This document shows positions 22,261 to 32,760 of a stretch of DNA of 64,000 nucleotides, in pieces. The DNA is taken from positions 1,803,896,967-1,803,960,966 of the forward strand of contig CM057450.1 in assembly GCA_016271365.2 (NCBI GenBank), read 5' to 3'. How positions within the stretch are numbered: the first letter of the stretch is position 1; each line of letters opens with the position of its first letter. This stretch comes from Neoceratodus forsteri. Lineage: Eukaryota; Chordata; Ceratodontiformes; Ceratodontidae. The notes below the pieces were generated by a model. The model saw only the letters and a program-made list of their open reading frames with translations. It was not told where the DNA came from and ran no database searches. A program made the position numbers and the translations under genes.

Positions 22261-22745
22261 CTAGGTATATTGATACTTAACTATTTTACAGTCTGCACTA
22301 ACCAAGGTTCGAGTGGACGTGTCTCTAAACAAGTCTCTGGAGGTCTGTCCCACGGGAAGCACTTTGCTCATATTCCAATTTACTTTGTGCCCTGCAAGCT
22401 TCCCATATTTGTCTAGTAGCTGGTGCACTTCCAGGATATTAGTCACCAGGTACTGGAGGTGTAGGAGTAGGTCATCTGCAAAGAGAGACAGTAAATGGTG
22501 GTTCTTCAAAGCTGCATCTCTCGGATCATTTTGTTGTTCCAAAAGGCAGCAGTCAGATGTTCAAGAGATAACACACATAGCAGAGGTGACAGGGGACAGG
22601 ACTGTTGCCTGCCAGTAAATGGTTCAAATGGCTGGATTAGGTCACCACTGACAAGAATCTGTACTCTCAGCCTATAACGGAGTGCTCTGATCCATCTAAT
22701 CATGCCTTCCCTAAATCCAAACCTCCTCAAAAGTTCTGAACATGT
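22261..22745 (-). pseudogene. L1-a ORF2 RT blocks 3-5
   Basis: The minus strand gives LLRRFGFREGMIRWIRALRY (about 22733-22670), FTGRQQSCPLSPLLCVLSLE (about 22625-22560; RQ.CPLSPLL is L1 RT block 4) and LFADDLLLHL (about 22490-22460; FADD at 22471-22482, intact). Then LLDKYGKLAGHKVNWNMSK follows. The first residues lie next to the SINE B target duplication. Confidence 0.8.
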
Positions 22746-23299
22746 GGGCCACCAGTAGTGTGTCACACTATCATGCAGGAGACTCAGGTTCAGAAGTGAG
22801 CTTGGTGGCCATGTCGGGAGGGCAGGCTGGGCTGAGTCAGCTGCCGTGCAGCAACATACTTTGGCCGGGAAGGGTCAGCAGTGAGCAACAGCACCACAGT
22901 AACCCCCCAGCAGGGCCAGGAAGCTTATTCCTACTGCAGGTCATCTGTAAGGAACCAAGGACTAGAAGCTAATCTCACACACGAGAAGGAGGGAGAGGTC
23001 AATGTAAAGGGAGAAAATCCCCATTTCCATCTAAATAATGGTATGTGTATTGGGGATTCCCCTGAGTCCTAGTGACTGCCAGTACTGGATCTTAGTCTAC
23101 ATAGTGGGCTGCCTCGGGGAGAATGGCCCTGCCCTGGAGCCCCTGCCATGGAGGGCAAGCCTTGGGGTAACTGGTGGGGTTATTGGGGTCTGAGGGAGTC
23201 AGGCATTCTGGACCTGATGGGGCACATCTCTGAGATCAGGGAATTTCCCTTGGGGATGGAGAAGGACTGGGAAGAAAAAAAAACTCTATATAAAAAAAA
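22746..23299 (+). mobile_element. Long tRNA-derived SINE, copy B
   Basis: This 554-base copy is flanked by AGTTCTGAACATGT (22732-22745) and AGTTTAGAACATGT (23300-23313), 12 of 14 matching. The head GGCCACCAG...GACTCAGGTTCAGAAG matches other heads only loosely. The body has TGGGCTGAG and GGGGTAACTGG, and the tail has two A-runs (23274-23283 and 23292-23300). It splits the L1-a RT between AFDCVE and RRFGF, so the target was an existing L1. Confidence 0.85.
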
Positions 23300-23312
23300 A
23301 GTTTAGAACATG

Positions 23313-23700
23313 TACCTCACTCCACACAGTCAAATGCTTTTTCTGGTTCCAGTGCAAGGATCGCAGCACCACGCTTATTTGAGTTCCCGCCCACCACCAC
23401 ACTGCACTGAGGGTTTGATATGTTTACCTTTCTTGCCTTGTATGAACCCAACTTGATCGTGGTGCATGATGGTTGGTAAAATCTTCTCCAATCTGGAACA
23501 ATACCTCTAGCTATGATTTTATAGTTTGTGGTAAGCAGGGAGCTCAGTCTACAAGAAGAGCATAATCTGGAGTCTGTGCCTGGTTTTGGAAGTATAGTGA
23601 TTGTTGCTGATTGCGTTGGAGGAGGGGGTGCCATGCACCAGTTTCAAGCATTATATCCAGCAGTGACTCTCTTAAGGACTCCCCAAATAATTTTAAAAAA
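23313..23700 (-). pseudogene. L1-a ORF2 RT blocks 0-2
   Basis: Minus-strand blocks are DGFPVGFFKIIW (about 23695-23660), ATITILPKPGTDSRLCSSCR (about 23610-23550; original RPISLL eroded), NYKIIARGIVPDW (about 23530-23490) and EKAFDCVE (about 23345-23320). The same protein continues after SINE B at 22745. Several stops are present. Confidence 0.75.
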
Positions 23701-23704
23701 GCCA

Positions 23705-23913
23705 ACTGGGAACCCATCTTTTTTTTTCCAATTGTTTAACCAGGAGTGGCACGCTAAGCTGAAAGCTTGTTTACAGGTGCGACCTGGGAGCACAGGGAAG
23801 TTAAGTGACTTGCTCAGGGTCACACAGTATGTAAGTGGGGGCTTTGGGATTCAAACCCAGGTCTCCAGATTTGCAGCTCAGAGTCTTAAACCACTGACTA
23901 TACTGCCTCCACA
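23705..23913 (-). mobile_element. MIR/CORE-type tRNA-derived SINE
   Basis: On the minus strand the head is GGAGGCAGTATAGTCAGTGG, TTTAAGACTCTGAGCTG and the B box is GGGTTTGAATCCC (about 23850-23862). GTGTGACCCTGAGCAAGTCACTTAAC, the conserved MIR-type core, follows. The end reads CCAGGTCGCACCTGTAAAC...CTCCTGGTTAAACAATTGG and an A-run. That end resembles the L2-a 3' end (CCAGGTCGTGCCTGAAAA...ACCCGGTTACC), which fits the known rule that MIR-like SINEs borrow the 3' end of a partner L2 LINE. It is inserted in L1-a beside SINE E. Confidence 0.85.
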
Positions 23914-23934
23914 CAGGGCTTTACCTGCCCGCAG

Positions 23935-24537
23935 ATTTTTTTTTTTATATATATATGTACTTTTTTGTTCCTGCTTGGAGCAGGCAGACGGCTCCAGACC
24001 CTCCCTCGGAGGGGGCTCATCTCTCCTGCCAGGCATCTCCCGCACCCATCAAGCCCAGCCATCCCCCATGGGTTACCCCCCGTGACAGCGCGGGTGGTGA
24101 GGGGCACCAGCTTCCCCCACCCTGGAAGCCAACATCCAGATCACCGGGGGTCAGTGTCAGCGCCGGCACAGCTGACCGTCATAGAGCCTGCTGGCTCCAT
24201 CTTTTTCCTCCAGTTTTTCTCACCAAACCCATGCAAATACAATGGACAGGCTGTCTTCACCTTCATAGAGGCAGTCTTACGCTCTATGCCTGGGTCCACC
24301 CCTCTTCTGAGCAACGTGCCTGTGCTGACCCCCAGCTTCCACTGGGTGTCAGTCTACAGTGCGATGCTGTGTTCCCCCCCAGCTCTGAGGAAGGAGAGCT
24401 GTCAGCAGACACTCGATCCTTCCTTGTCCCAGCTGACCCCCTGAATGACCCGAGTCTGTTCCTGAACCTAGGTCGCTGGTGTGGCACGAGGTGTGGCATC
24501 CTGTGCCTCAACTCTCAGTGCCACCGGCCAGCTCTCC
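23935..24537 (-). mobile_element. Long tRNA-derived SINE, copy E
   Basis: The minus-strand copy has its A-tail at 23935-23950 (T-run on the plus strand) and its head near 24537. The head reads CCGGTGGCACTGAGAG...CAGCGACCTAGGTTCAGGAAC then AGACTCGGGTC, like copies D and G. Body phrases such as CCTCGGAGGGGGCT and GGGTAACC are shared in reverse. The target duplication is weak (CAGAT at about 23930 and 24540). It lies between L1-a linker and RT, immediately next to the MIR-like SINE. Confidence 0.75.
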
Positions 24538-24539
24538 CT

Positions 24540-25060
24540 CAGATGTTTTATGGCAGCTGCTAGTTCCTTCCATTCAACCACTTTATCTATGTTATCCCAG
24601 CAAGTTTCTGTTACTTGGAGAATTACCAAAAACAAAATCCATCATAGTCATCTTGGTCAGGAGTGAAACTGAGGTGTACAGGTCAGACTCAGAGTAGAAC
24701 CTGCAAAAACTGGCACCTGTAACGTTGTAAAATTGTTATCCCCCATCATCTCAATCCATCTGTTTCAACTCGTGCAATATTGCAGGCAGCCTCTCTGACC
24801 TTTAACTGACAAGCAACCAACTTTCCACCCTTGTCCCCCTCCATATATTGTCTTGCATGGTCCAATAGTATTCTTCTTTTGACTTTAGCGCTGCTGGTAT
24901 TATTGTATTCTCACTTTAGCTTTTGAAGGTTTGATATTGCTCATTTGTCGGGTGCTGCATATGATCTTTTCCCAGTTCTGCTACTTTTTGTTTGTTTTAA
25001 TTAATTATACTTTTCCCCCTGCATTCCTAACCTGCCCAACATTGGACCTACCACTCACCC
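24540..25060 (-). pseudogene. L1-a ORF2 endonuclease-RT linker
   Basis: Minus-strand fragments include a VAELGKDHM...HPTNEQYQTF segment (about 24985-24930), an EEYYWTMQDNIW-type block (about 24875-24840) matching the L1 linker LDHARQYMEGDKGGK, and WKELAAAIKHL (about 24570-24540), which sits directly before the RT start. The last block is cut by SINE E. Confidence 0.6.
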
Positions 25061-25439
25061 AGCCCTGTCACCTGCCTTCTCTGGTACTTACCTCTCCCAT
25101 GTTCCTCCTTGGCTCCCTCTGGGTGACGATGCTGGGGGGAACTGTAACCCCCAACGTAACTAGAATCTGGTGATGTCACTGATAAGTCTGTACAGTTAAT
25201 TGAGTCTAATACCAACTTAACTAGACCTAATTTCAGTAGTCTGCATTTCCCTGAGAGTCCAGTTTTTAATAAAACAAACAAAGGAGAGAAGGGAAAAGGG
25301 AAAAAGAAAAAGAGGGGAAGAAAAAATAAAAGTAGAATTTCAAGTAATAATACCAAGCAAATTCAGGTTTCACAAATACAAGAAGTAATGGTGGAGAAAC
25401 AAGTTGATTTCCTCCCTATGCGTGAGGTGCAATTGATAA

Positions 25440-26905
25440 TTACATAGATACATAGATACATAGACAGTGTCGGCAGATAAGGGCCTATGGCCCACCCAGT
25501 CTGCCCATTTGAGCTTGTAAGTTCAGTTTGTTTTCCTAGAAGTCTGTTTCCCCTTACCCCTGACCTCTAGAATTCCTTTATGTCTATCCCATGCATTCTT
25601 AAATCCCGTGATTGTTTCAGCCCCCACCACTTCCTCTGGCAGGGTGTTCCACTTGTCCACCACCCGTCTCTGTGAAGAAATTCTTTCTCATGTTTCCTCT
25701 GAATCGTCCTCCCTCCAACTTCATCCCATGCCTCTAGTCCTGGAACATCTTTTTCGCTTAAAAATAGTGTTTTCCTGCACTCTGTTTCTCCCTGTAAGAT
25801 ACTTGTATGTCTCTATCATATCCCCTCTCTCCCTCCTCTCCTCCAGGGAGTACATGTTCAGTTCCTTCAACCTGTCTTCATAGGACTTGTGATGCAATCC
25901 ATGCACCATCTTTGTTGCCCTCCTCTGAACCTTCTCTACCCTGTCTATGTCCTTACGTAGGTATGGTCTCCAGAACTGTACACTGTACTCCAGGTGGGGC
26001 CTCACTAGTGTCTTGTATAGCTGAATTATGACCTCCCTTTTCCTGCTGGTGATGCCCCTGCCTATACATCCCAGCTCCCATTTGCTTTACCTGATGCCTT
26101 GTCACACTGTTTCTCTACCTTGAGGTCATCAGAGATGACAACCCCAAGATCCCTTTCCTGCTTGGTGCATGCTATATCCTCACCCCCCAACTGATATATT
26201 GTGCCAGGGTTTTTGTGCCCCATATGCATTATCTTGCACTTCTTTGCATTGAATTTCAACTGCCAAACCCTTGACCATTCTTCAAGTTTCTGAGGTCCCT
26301 TCTCATTCTGTCTACACCCTCTGGTGTGTCTACTCTGTTACAGAGCTTTGTGTCATCAGCGAACAGTGAAATTCTGCCTTCTAGATCCTGCGCAATGTCA
26401 CTGATGAAGATGTTGAATAGGACCGGTCCCAGCACTGATCCCTGTGGGTACCCACTGGTCACTCTTCCCTCTGTGGAGTGACAGCCATTTACCACCACCC
26501 TCTGTGTCCTGCCACCCAGCCAGTTACCTACCCACCACACTACTGTCCTGCCCACACCCATATTCCCCAGTTTGTGTAATAGTCTTCTATGTGGCACAGT
26601 GTCAAAGGCCTTGCTGAAGTCCAGATAGGCCATGTCCACTGCCCTCCCTGATCCACCTCCCTAGTCACCCAGTCAAAAAATTCAATGAGATTGGTCTGAC
26701 ATGACCTCCCCCTGGTGAAACCATGCTGCCTTGGGTCCTGTAGTCCATTGACAACCAGATGTTCCACCAATCTCTCCTTCAGAAGTGCTTCCATGATCTT
26801 TCCCACTACCGAGGTGAGGCTGACTGGTCTGTAGTTCCCTGCTTCCTCTTTGTTCCCGCTTTTGTATAAGGGGACTACATCTGCTGTCCTCCAGTCTTTG
26901 GAATA
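25440..26905 (-). mobile_element. CR1 LINE 3' half (CR1-f) inserted in LINE-X
   Basis: The minus-strand copy encodes RT through the 3' end. GKIMEALLKERLVEHL and the QHGFTRGRSCQTNL block lie at 26800-26690, MAYLDFSKAFDTVPH at about 26635-26590, and SGYPQGSVLGPVLFN at about 26460-26415 (PQG intact). LFADDTKL has FADD at 26352-26363, and MRPHLEYSVQFWRPYLRKDI and the EERRERGDM region lie at 26005-25830. The 3' end is the GGCAGATAAGGGCC consensus with ACATAGATACATAGATACAT as tail (25443-25464). Flanks AATTGATAAT / AATGATAAT suggest a short target duplication. This is among the best preserved CR1 copies here. Confidence 0.85.
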
Positions 26906-26996
26906 AAGTTACAACCAATGATAATGTTCAAATTTCAGGACGAGTAGGCAAAGAGAATGATATGCAGAGTGTTACCCCCATCTAGAAGACGGAAAA

Positions 26997-27410
26997 TTGG
27001 TAACACATCTAAGGCTCTTGGAAACTGAACTTAACTTGCTAAATCAGCAGTTGGGGAAGCCAGCTCAGGAAGTAGTAAGTGTGAAAAATTCGGGTATTAT
27101 AGACGGACAACCCTTGTTAGTTGATGGTAATAATAGGCTGTATTCCCCCATACAGCATAGTATTAGGGATAGGAAGGATACATGGTTGATGAATGGTAAG
27201 CATGAAGAAGCAGATAATAATAAACTCTTCCTGAGACTAGTTGTCCCAGCTGACTGGAGTAAGTCTTTGATATCCTCTTCCAAAAGCAAGCTCATACAAT
27301 TCTTCAATAACGAGCTGGGACTGAACTTAGCGTCTGATGATATACTTAAGCTGAGAGAAATCCCAGTTGTGGAAGCTTATATTCTGGATCTCGAATGTCT
27401 TTCTCCATGA
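26997..27410 (+). pseudogene. LINE-X ORF1, central part
   Basis: The frame encodes LRLLETELNLLNQQL (coiled-coil-like heptads), a linker, and NNKLFLRLVVPADWSKSLIS...KLIQFFNNELGL...LKLREI, which looks like an RNA-binding ORF1 C-terminal fold but is not recognisable to a named family. A stop at 27408-27410 interrupts it; similar AT-rich coding-like sequence continues to 27647, and after SINE C at 28215-28400. The product would bind LINE RNA. Confidence 0.5.
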
Positions 27411-27657
27411 ACTGCCAACTATGTTTGGACAAATAGTGACTCTCTAAAGGAAAGAGGGATCATTAGAACTTATCCTAATAGAGAATCTTTTAATTATAAG
27501 TCACCACTTGTAACAAGAGGTCAAACAAAAGACCTGTTACAACCCTGTATTTGTCTATTCAGAATGGATATATTGATAAAAGAGTCTAGCACCAAATTGA
27601 CTGGTACAATAAAATATCTTTTCTCAATTTTTTTGAAGATACCTTTTAGAGACAGGG

Positions 27658-28148
27658 ATCACTTTGTTGCTAAGAGGAGAGGTCGGGAACGGACTTGGGA
27701 CCCCGCGGGCTAGCAGAGGCAGGAAAGGATCAAGCATCTGTAGGACTGCTCTCCTCTCCTGGGGGTGGGTAGCAGGTTGGCATCATGCTGCAGCGGTCTC
27801 TGGTGGAGACCAGGACCACTGCAAGATGCACGCAGGCAGGACCATCACTAGAAAAGCAGAAATACTGCTTTACGTCAGCTGGATGACAGCTGCCCAGCTC
27901 TCTGAGACCATCTATAGCCTAAGTCCTCCGAGTCAGCAGCACCCCGGGCCAAGCGTTGCACAATTTTTATGAATGGCACCTTCCCCCTCGGAGGAGAGGA
28001 CCCACCAGCGTGGGTTACACTGGTTACCCTGAGGTAGACTGCAATTTGAGGTCAGAGGCTCGGGGCGGGTCAGGGAAAATGCCTTGGCAAGCCTGAAGGA
28101 GAGGCTGCCGTGGAGCACGGAGGGATAAAGAAATTATACACAAAAAAA
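27658..28148 (+). mobile_element. Long tRNA-derived SINE, copy C
   Basis: The copy is inserted in LINE-X ORF1. The head is degraded (GAGGTCGGGAACGGACTTGGG, about 27681-27701, is the B-box side). The second half (CCCCTCGGAGGAGAGGACCC, GGTTACACTGGTTACCCTGA, GACTGCAATTTGAGG) aligns with copy A 21487-21680. The A-tail is 28142-28149. The target duplication is weak (AGAGACAGGG 27648-27657 / AGAGCGATGG 28149-28158), but the upstream TTTT/AGAG fits L1-type nicking. Confidence 0.75.
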
Positions 28149-28176
28149 AGAGCGATGGTAGCACTCAAATAGATAT

Positions 28177-28177
<1 letters not shown>

Positions 28178-28212
<35 letters not shown>
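28178..28212. repeat. (TA)n microsatellite
   Basis: A run of about 15 AT dinucleotides preceded by ATACACAT, next to the 3' end of long SINE C. Confidence 0.9.
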
Positions 28213-28417
28213 TAGTTCTAAGGAACTTGCTGATGAAATTCTTGAAAAAAGTAATATATTGGATATGCTAGGGTTAAATATTTGTGATAGTAAATTCCTA
28301 GCAGTAGAATCAGTAATAACAAAACTAGTAATGGACGTTGATCAGATGGAACTCCCTTTGAATAATCGATTTCTTGTTATTGTAGATTATCAGGATAATT
28401 GACTGACCTTTGACAGT

Positions 28418-31400
28418 GTGAACAGCCCTGAACTCAAGTCCAACTCAGTGAATATTACATTATTAACCTGGAACATTGCTGGTTGGAATACAAAAATTAC
28501 AGAAGAGGACTGGAAAAAGTATATTCAGGAATTTGATCTACTGTGTCTTCAAGAAACATGGTACAGTGCTGTAGATAACATTAGTATGAATGGATTTGAT
28601 AGCTTCCAAAGCTTCCAATCAGAAGGAAGAAAACATTACAGTAACACTAGAAGCTCTGGGGGTATTATCATTTTTGTTAAGATTAATGTCTTTTCCTCTA
28701 TTCATTGCTGGAAGTTGCATGAAAATTTTCTAGCACTAATAGTGATTAAAAATCAGAGAATGGTTGTAATTTCTGGATAAACTGCTCCTGAAAATTCCAA
28801 TTTTTTCTTCCCTGCACTATGGGATTTTTTATTTGATATCCTCACTGAAGCAATGATCTTATTTCCCCAGGTAGATATTTTACTCCTGGGAAATTTTAAC
28901 ACTCGGATAGGATCTTACGATGGTTTGATGGGAAATTTGATATGAATGTACAATGAAATATCGAATGGAGAGTGTTTAAGGAAAGCTAAGGATATTAAAA
29001 TTAACAGAGCTGGGAAGAAAATTACTGATTTGATGGGTAATTTTGATCTCTACCCACTTAATGGGAGATTCAAAGGGGACGAATATGGAGATTTTACGTA
29101 TGTATCTACAAGAGGTGCTTCTACTATAGACCTGGCATTATGGTTAGGATCTATAGATATATGGCAGGATGTGCCGGTTAATCTCTGCGCGGAGAGTGAT
29201 CACTTCCCAGTTATACTGGAGTTTACCTCTCAGAGGGATAATATTGAGCCTCAGGATGTGGTACTGTTTTCAGAAATTAGAGCAGACGCTAAAATTAAGT
29301 GGTATAATAATGCACAGGAAGTAGTTAGTCCGCTGCTTAGTGCCTCTCCACTTATGACTCATTCTCCTGTTTTAGAGAATATGCATATTTCACAGTTGGT
29401 TGAATTGATTAACACTTTTTTTGCACAAATGAAGGATAAACTTATTTCATTACCAGCTAGACATACTCCTTGTAAGCAAGTGGGCTGGTATGATCAGGAA
29501 TGAAGAGAAATTAAAAGGGAGATTCGAAGGTTGTGTAGATCTTTTAGAAAAAATGCCTCTACAATTCTGCTTAAACAGCTTAATATAAAACGGAAGTACT
29601 ATAAATTGGTTATTAAGAACAAGAAAACTCAATATCATAAAAAACAAAAGGATCAGATGTTGGAGGTAATTTCCACGAATGACGTTAAACAGTTTTGGAT
29701 CTTGGTTGCCAAGGGTACCAATTCTCTTAAAACAAAAGTTGAAATTTATATAAATGAAAGCACTTGGGTAGAGTACTTTTCAAATATTTTTTTTGATTCT
29801 GAAGAACAAGACCATATCTCTCATTTAGAACTAACTTCTGATAACAGATTATCTTGTTCTTTTATGGAAGTTTATGCTGCTATATCATCATTAAAGAGGA
29901 ATATAGCTGCGGGACCGGATGGGATCCCTACGGAAATATTTATAAGTAATCTTCTTTTTTGGAGCAAAGTGTTAGGGATTTATTTTAACAAATGTATGTA
30001 TCTAATTCATTTTCACCAACTTGGAAGGGTGCAGATATCATTCCTATTCATAAAAAGGGTTCTCTGACTTCTCCAGCTATGTGTTGACCTATTCATTTAT
30101 TGGATGTTACATTGAAAGTTTTTTCTAAAATAGTGCTAGAGAAGTTAAAAGAACAAGTGGAATTGATAGGTGGTATTTTCAACTTTCAAGTGGGGTTTAG
30201 ACAAAATTTCTCTACAACTGATAATATTTTTATATTGCAACATTTAACAGAGAAATATGTTTCACTTCACAAGCAGAAACTTTATTCTGTGCTCATGGAT
30301 TACTCGGTAGCATTTGATTCCATTTCTAGGAGTACATTGTGGACTCTTCTGTCTGAATGAGGTACTGATGTCAATTTGGTACACTTAACAGCTAATCTTT
30401 ATCATGATACATGAGCAAGAGTAAGTCTGGGTAAAGAAGGTCAACTGTCAGTCCCGTTTAAGATCAATAAGGGGGTACGCCAGGGTTGTGTTATGGCCCC
30501 ACTTCTCTTCTCCTTGTATATTGACAAAATGTTGGATGATGTAGAGTCTTTTTCTTTGGATTCACCTAGGGTGCTAGCCTCTGCTTGCCCTTTGCTTGCT
30601 TATGCAGATGATATTGTTCTGTTTTCTTTAACTAACAAGGGATTACATGTTAAATTGGATTACATTGTACGACAGACTGAGAAGTTAAAATTAAAAATTA
30701 ATCTAACCAAAACAAAAGTTTTTATTTTTGAAGAGAAAAAACTGGAAGGTACTTGGGTAGTGGAGGACAATAAAATAGAGGTAGTGTCTAGCTATGTCTA
30801 TCTGGGGGTTGAATGTCATTCAAGTGGAACATGGAGATCTTTATATAAAGCTTTGTTAGCGAAACATAAGAAAACTATTGGAGCTCTAACAAGGTTTAAT
30901 TATAAATCTGGCGGTCATACAGTCAAGCCTCTTCTTAGAGTCATACAAGCTATAAATTGGAACCACAACTACTTTATACTAGTGAGATTTGGGACTTGGA
31001 AAGAAATAAGTTTGATCACTTTGTCCCCTCTATATAAAAACTTAAGGCGCTTGCTCAGACTTTGGCATTCCTGTCCCTCCGCATACTAATGCTCAGAGTT
31101 AGGTCTTACTAATTTAAGGGCAAAAATGGATGCCAGGAAATTGATCTACTGGATTAAGCTTACTAGATCCCCTGAAGATAGGCTGACACAAAAAGAGTTA
31201 CAACGAAAAGGTTTTTTTGGTACAATTTGGGTTATAGAGGAGCCTTTTGGTTCTCTAAGATTGTATTGCTTCTTGTTAATTATTTGCTAACAAACTTGAA
31301 AAAGGCAGTCAACAGGGGTATTATCCTGAGCCTCAAATACAGTAAATGTATTATGAAAAAGGTTCAGAATCATTGGAACAACGAAGACCTAAAGGCCATT

Positions 31401-31673
31401 TCTGAATCACAATATTCAAAATGGTTCAGTAAGAACAACTTTTGTTTTGGTTATAAATCGTACTTAGACATACTGACTAATAATAACCTGAGATCTGCAT
31501 TTGCTAAATATAAATTTGAGCAATTTCCTAGTAATGTCTTATTATGTAGATATAACAAAGACAAAAATATTTCTGAAATGTGTGATTGCTCAGCAGCTGG
31601 TAGAGAGGATTTGATCCATGTCATTTGGTTCTGTACTTACTATACCAAAGACAGGCTGCATTGGTTAAGATAA
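28418..31673 (+). pseudogene. LINE-X ORF2 (endonuclease-reverse transcriptase), broken
   Basis: EN blocks: LTWNIAGWN (about 28463-28489), LCLQETWY (about 28541-28564), LLGNFNTRIG (about 28886-28915; N replaces D of GDFN), NGRFKGDEYGDFTYVS (about 29062-29109), STIDLAL and SDHFPV (about 29197-29214). RT blocks: AAGPDGIPTEIF (about 29907-29942), STTDNIF (about 30212), LMDYSVAFDSI (about 30292-30324), KGVRQGCVMAPLLFSLYID (about 30470-30526) and YADD (30601-30612), then VYLGVECH (about 30800). CDCS...EDLIHVIWFC (about 31585-31635) is a C-terminal Cys/His motif. Stops at 28778, 28943 and 30358 and a frameshift near 30060 break it. EN D-to-N and the stops make it inactive, though the RT core is well kept. 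Confidence 0.8.
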
Positions 31674-32096
31674 TTTAACACAACTATGTATCAACTTGAT
31701 AAATCTATGTTAACTACAATACTGCTACACACGGCAAATAAATTGACTATTGAGAAATTAGCAAATTATTTTTATGCAACAGGAAAAATGAAACAAAGAA
31801 TGGAGGTACTGGTTTGATGTTCCTGTATTATGACTATCTAGACTAATGGAATTTAAATAAAGTGCAATAAGGTAGTGAAGCTATGTATTAGTGAGTAGAA
31901 AAATTAAGTGTTTATGTATTCAACTTTACAAGGTGAACTAATTCAGTCCAATAGTGAGCCTTTTAGATAAAATGGATGTATTGTATATGTTTATGATGTA
32001 TTGATTTATGTTCCTACTGTATTGTATGAGATAATTCTATTTTGTTGACAACTTTGTAAGTCAAACAATAAACTTTTAATAATAATAAATAAAGAT

Positions 32097-32489
32097 TTAC
32101 AGTATTTCCTCTGAAGAGTTGATTTATGTTAACCCTTTCAGGGATCTATCTAATTAGTGGCATTGGAACTCTTATGGTTTTATATTGGTGGGAAGGGTAA
32201 ATGCTAGGCAGCTAATGTTTTAGGGGGTTTCAGAGGTTGCAAGGGGCATCATAGAAGATTGCAAAGAAATCATAGGGGTGTCAACTGCAGTGTTCCCAGA
32301 TTGAACAAAGCATTTCCCTGTAGGGCAACTTTATTTTACCTGTGTTTTCCATGTAAAACTGGGACATAACACCTGTACATTTTCCTGTATGCTCAAATTA
32401 ATACATGTACACAACTGACTTCATTATGCTTGTCAGTAAAATTGCTATAACAAATGTTAAGGCTGTTTTATGTGCTCTTTAGCCCTGTT
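32097..32489. other. Unassigned AT-rich spacer
   Basis: No coding block or known repeat recognised after the LINE-X 3' end. Confidence 0.45.
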
Positions 32490-32760
32490 ACAATGTGCTG
32501 ACATAGGATAGCCTGGCTGAGATGCAGTATGTCATATTCAGTGGGCTCATACTTTTATCCATTTTGGCATAGAACTGATACAGGATAGGTTTGCTGAGAT
32601 GCAGTATCTCATTTTCAGGGGGTCCTATGTTTACCTATTTTTACAATGTACAGATACAGCTTAGCATGGCTGAGATGCAGTACCTCATTTTCAGTGGAGT
32701 CTTTTACCCATGTTTACATCTGTGTGCAATGTACTGACACAGGATAGATTTGCTGAGATA
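32490..32760. repeat. Tandem repeat, ~80-bp unit, 3.3 copies
   Basis: Degenerate units start near 32497, 32574, 32651 and 32734. They share CTGA.A.AGGATAG..T, GCTGAGATGCAGTA.CTCAT, TTTCAG.GG and a T-rich second half. This is a local minisatellite without coding potential. Confidence 0.8.

Larger units (their letters stand above)
20040..25060 (-). mobile_element. L1/Tx1-like LINE (L1-a), split by four later insertions
   Basis: Four minus-strand pieces join in L1 ORF2 order. Piece 1 (about 25060-24540) is the EN-RT linker. Piece 2 (about 23700-23313) runs from DGFPVGFFK through TILPKPG to AFDCVE. Piece 3 (22745 down to about 22261) carries RRFGFREGMIRWIRALR, PLSPLL and FADDLL. Piece 4 (about 20900-20050) is the C-terminal QLNKI and YYWTAQI region. 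A MIR-like SINE and long SINE E split piece 1 from 2, long SINE B splits 2 from 3, and long SINE A plus an L2-like tail split 3 from 4. The L1 is therefore older than all of these. Confidence 0.8.
25190..32096 (+). mobile_element. APE-type LINE with ORF1 and ORF2 (LINE-X), nested insertions
   Basis: This plus-strand non-LTR element has its 5' part at about 25190-25439, ORF1 at 26920-27647 and 28215-28400, ORF2 at 28418-31673, and a 3' UTR ending TCAAACAATAAAC...AATAATAATAAATAAAG at about 32096. CR1-f (25440-26905) and long SINE C (27658-28148) are inserted in it, giving about 4.9 kb without them. The EN and RT wording (NIAGWN, LQETWY, GNFNTRIG, YADDIVLF, no RNase H seen) and the C-terminal CxC...HVIWFC motif differ from the CR1, L2 and L1 copies here. 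An I/Jockey-group clade such as Vingi is possible but unproven. The AT-rich composition contrasts with its neighbours. Confidence 0.8.

Noticed and set aside
23528..24563. Overlapping plus-strand frames up to 202 codons
   Set aside because: They are shadows over antisense L1-a, a MIR-like SINE and antisense SINE E.
26340..26420. CTGATGA occurrences in CR1 RT
   Set aside because: These are codons of the conserved FADD and nearby residues, not ribozyme cores.
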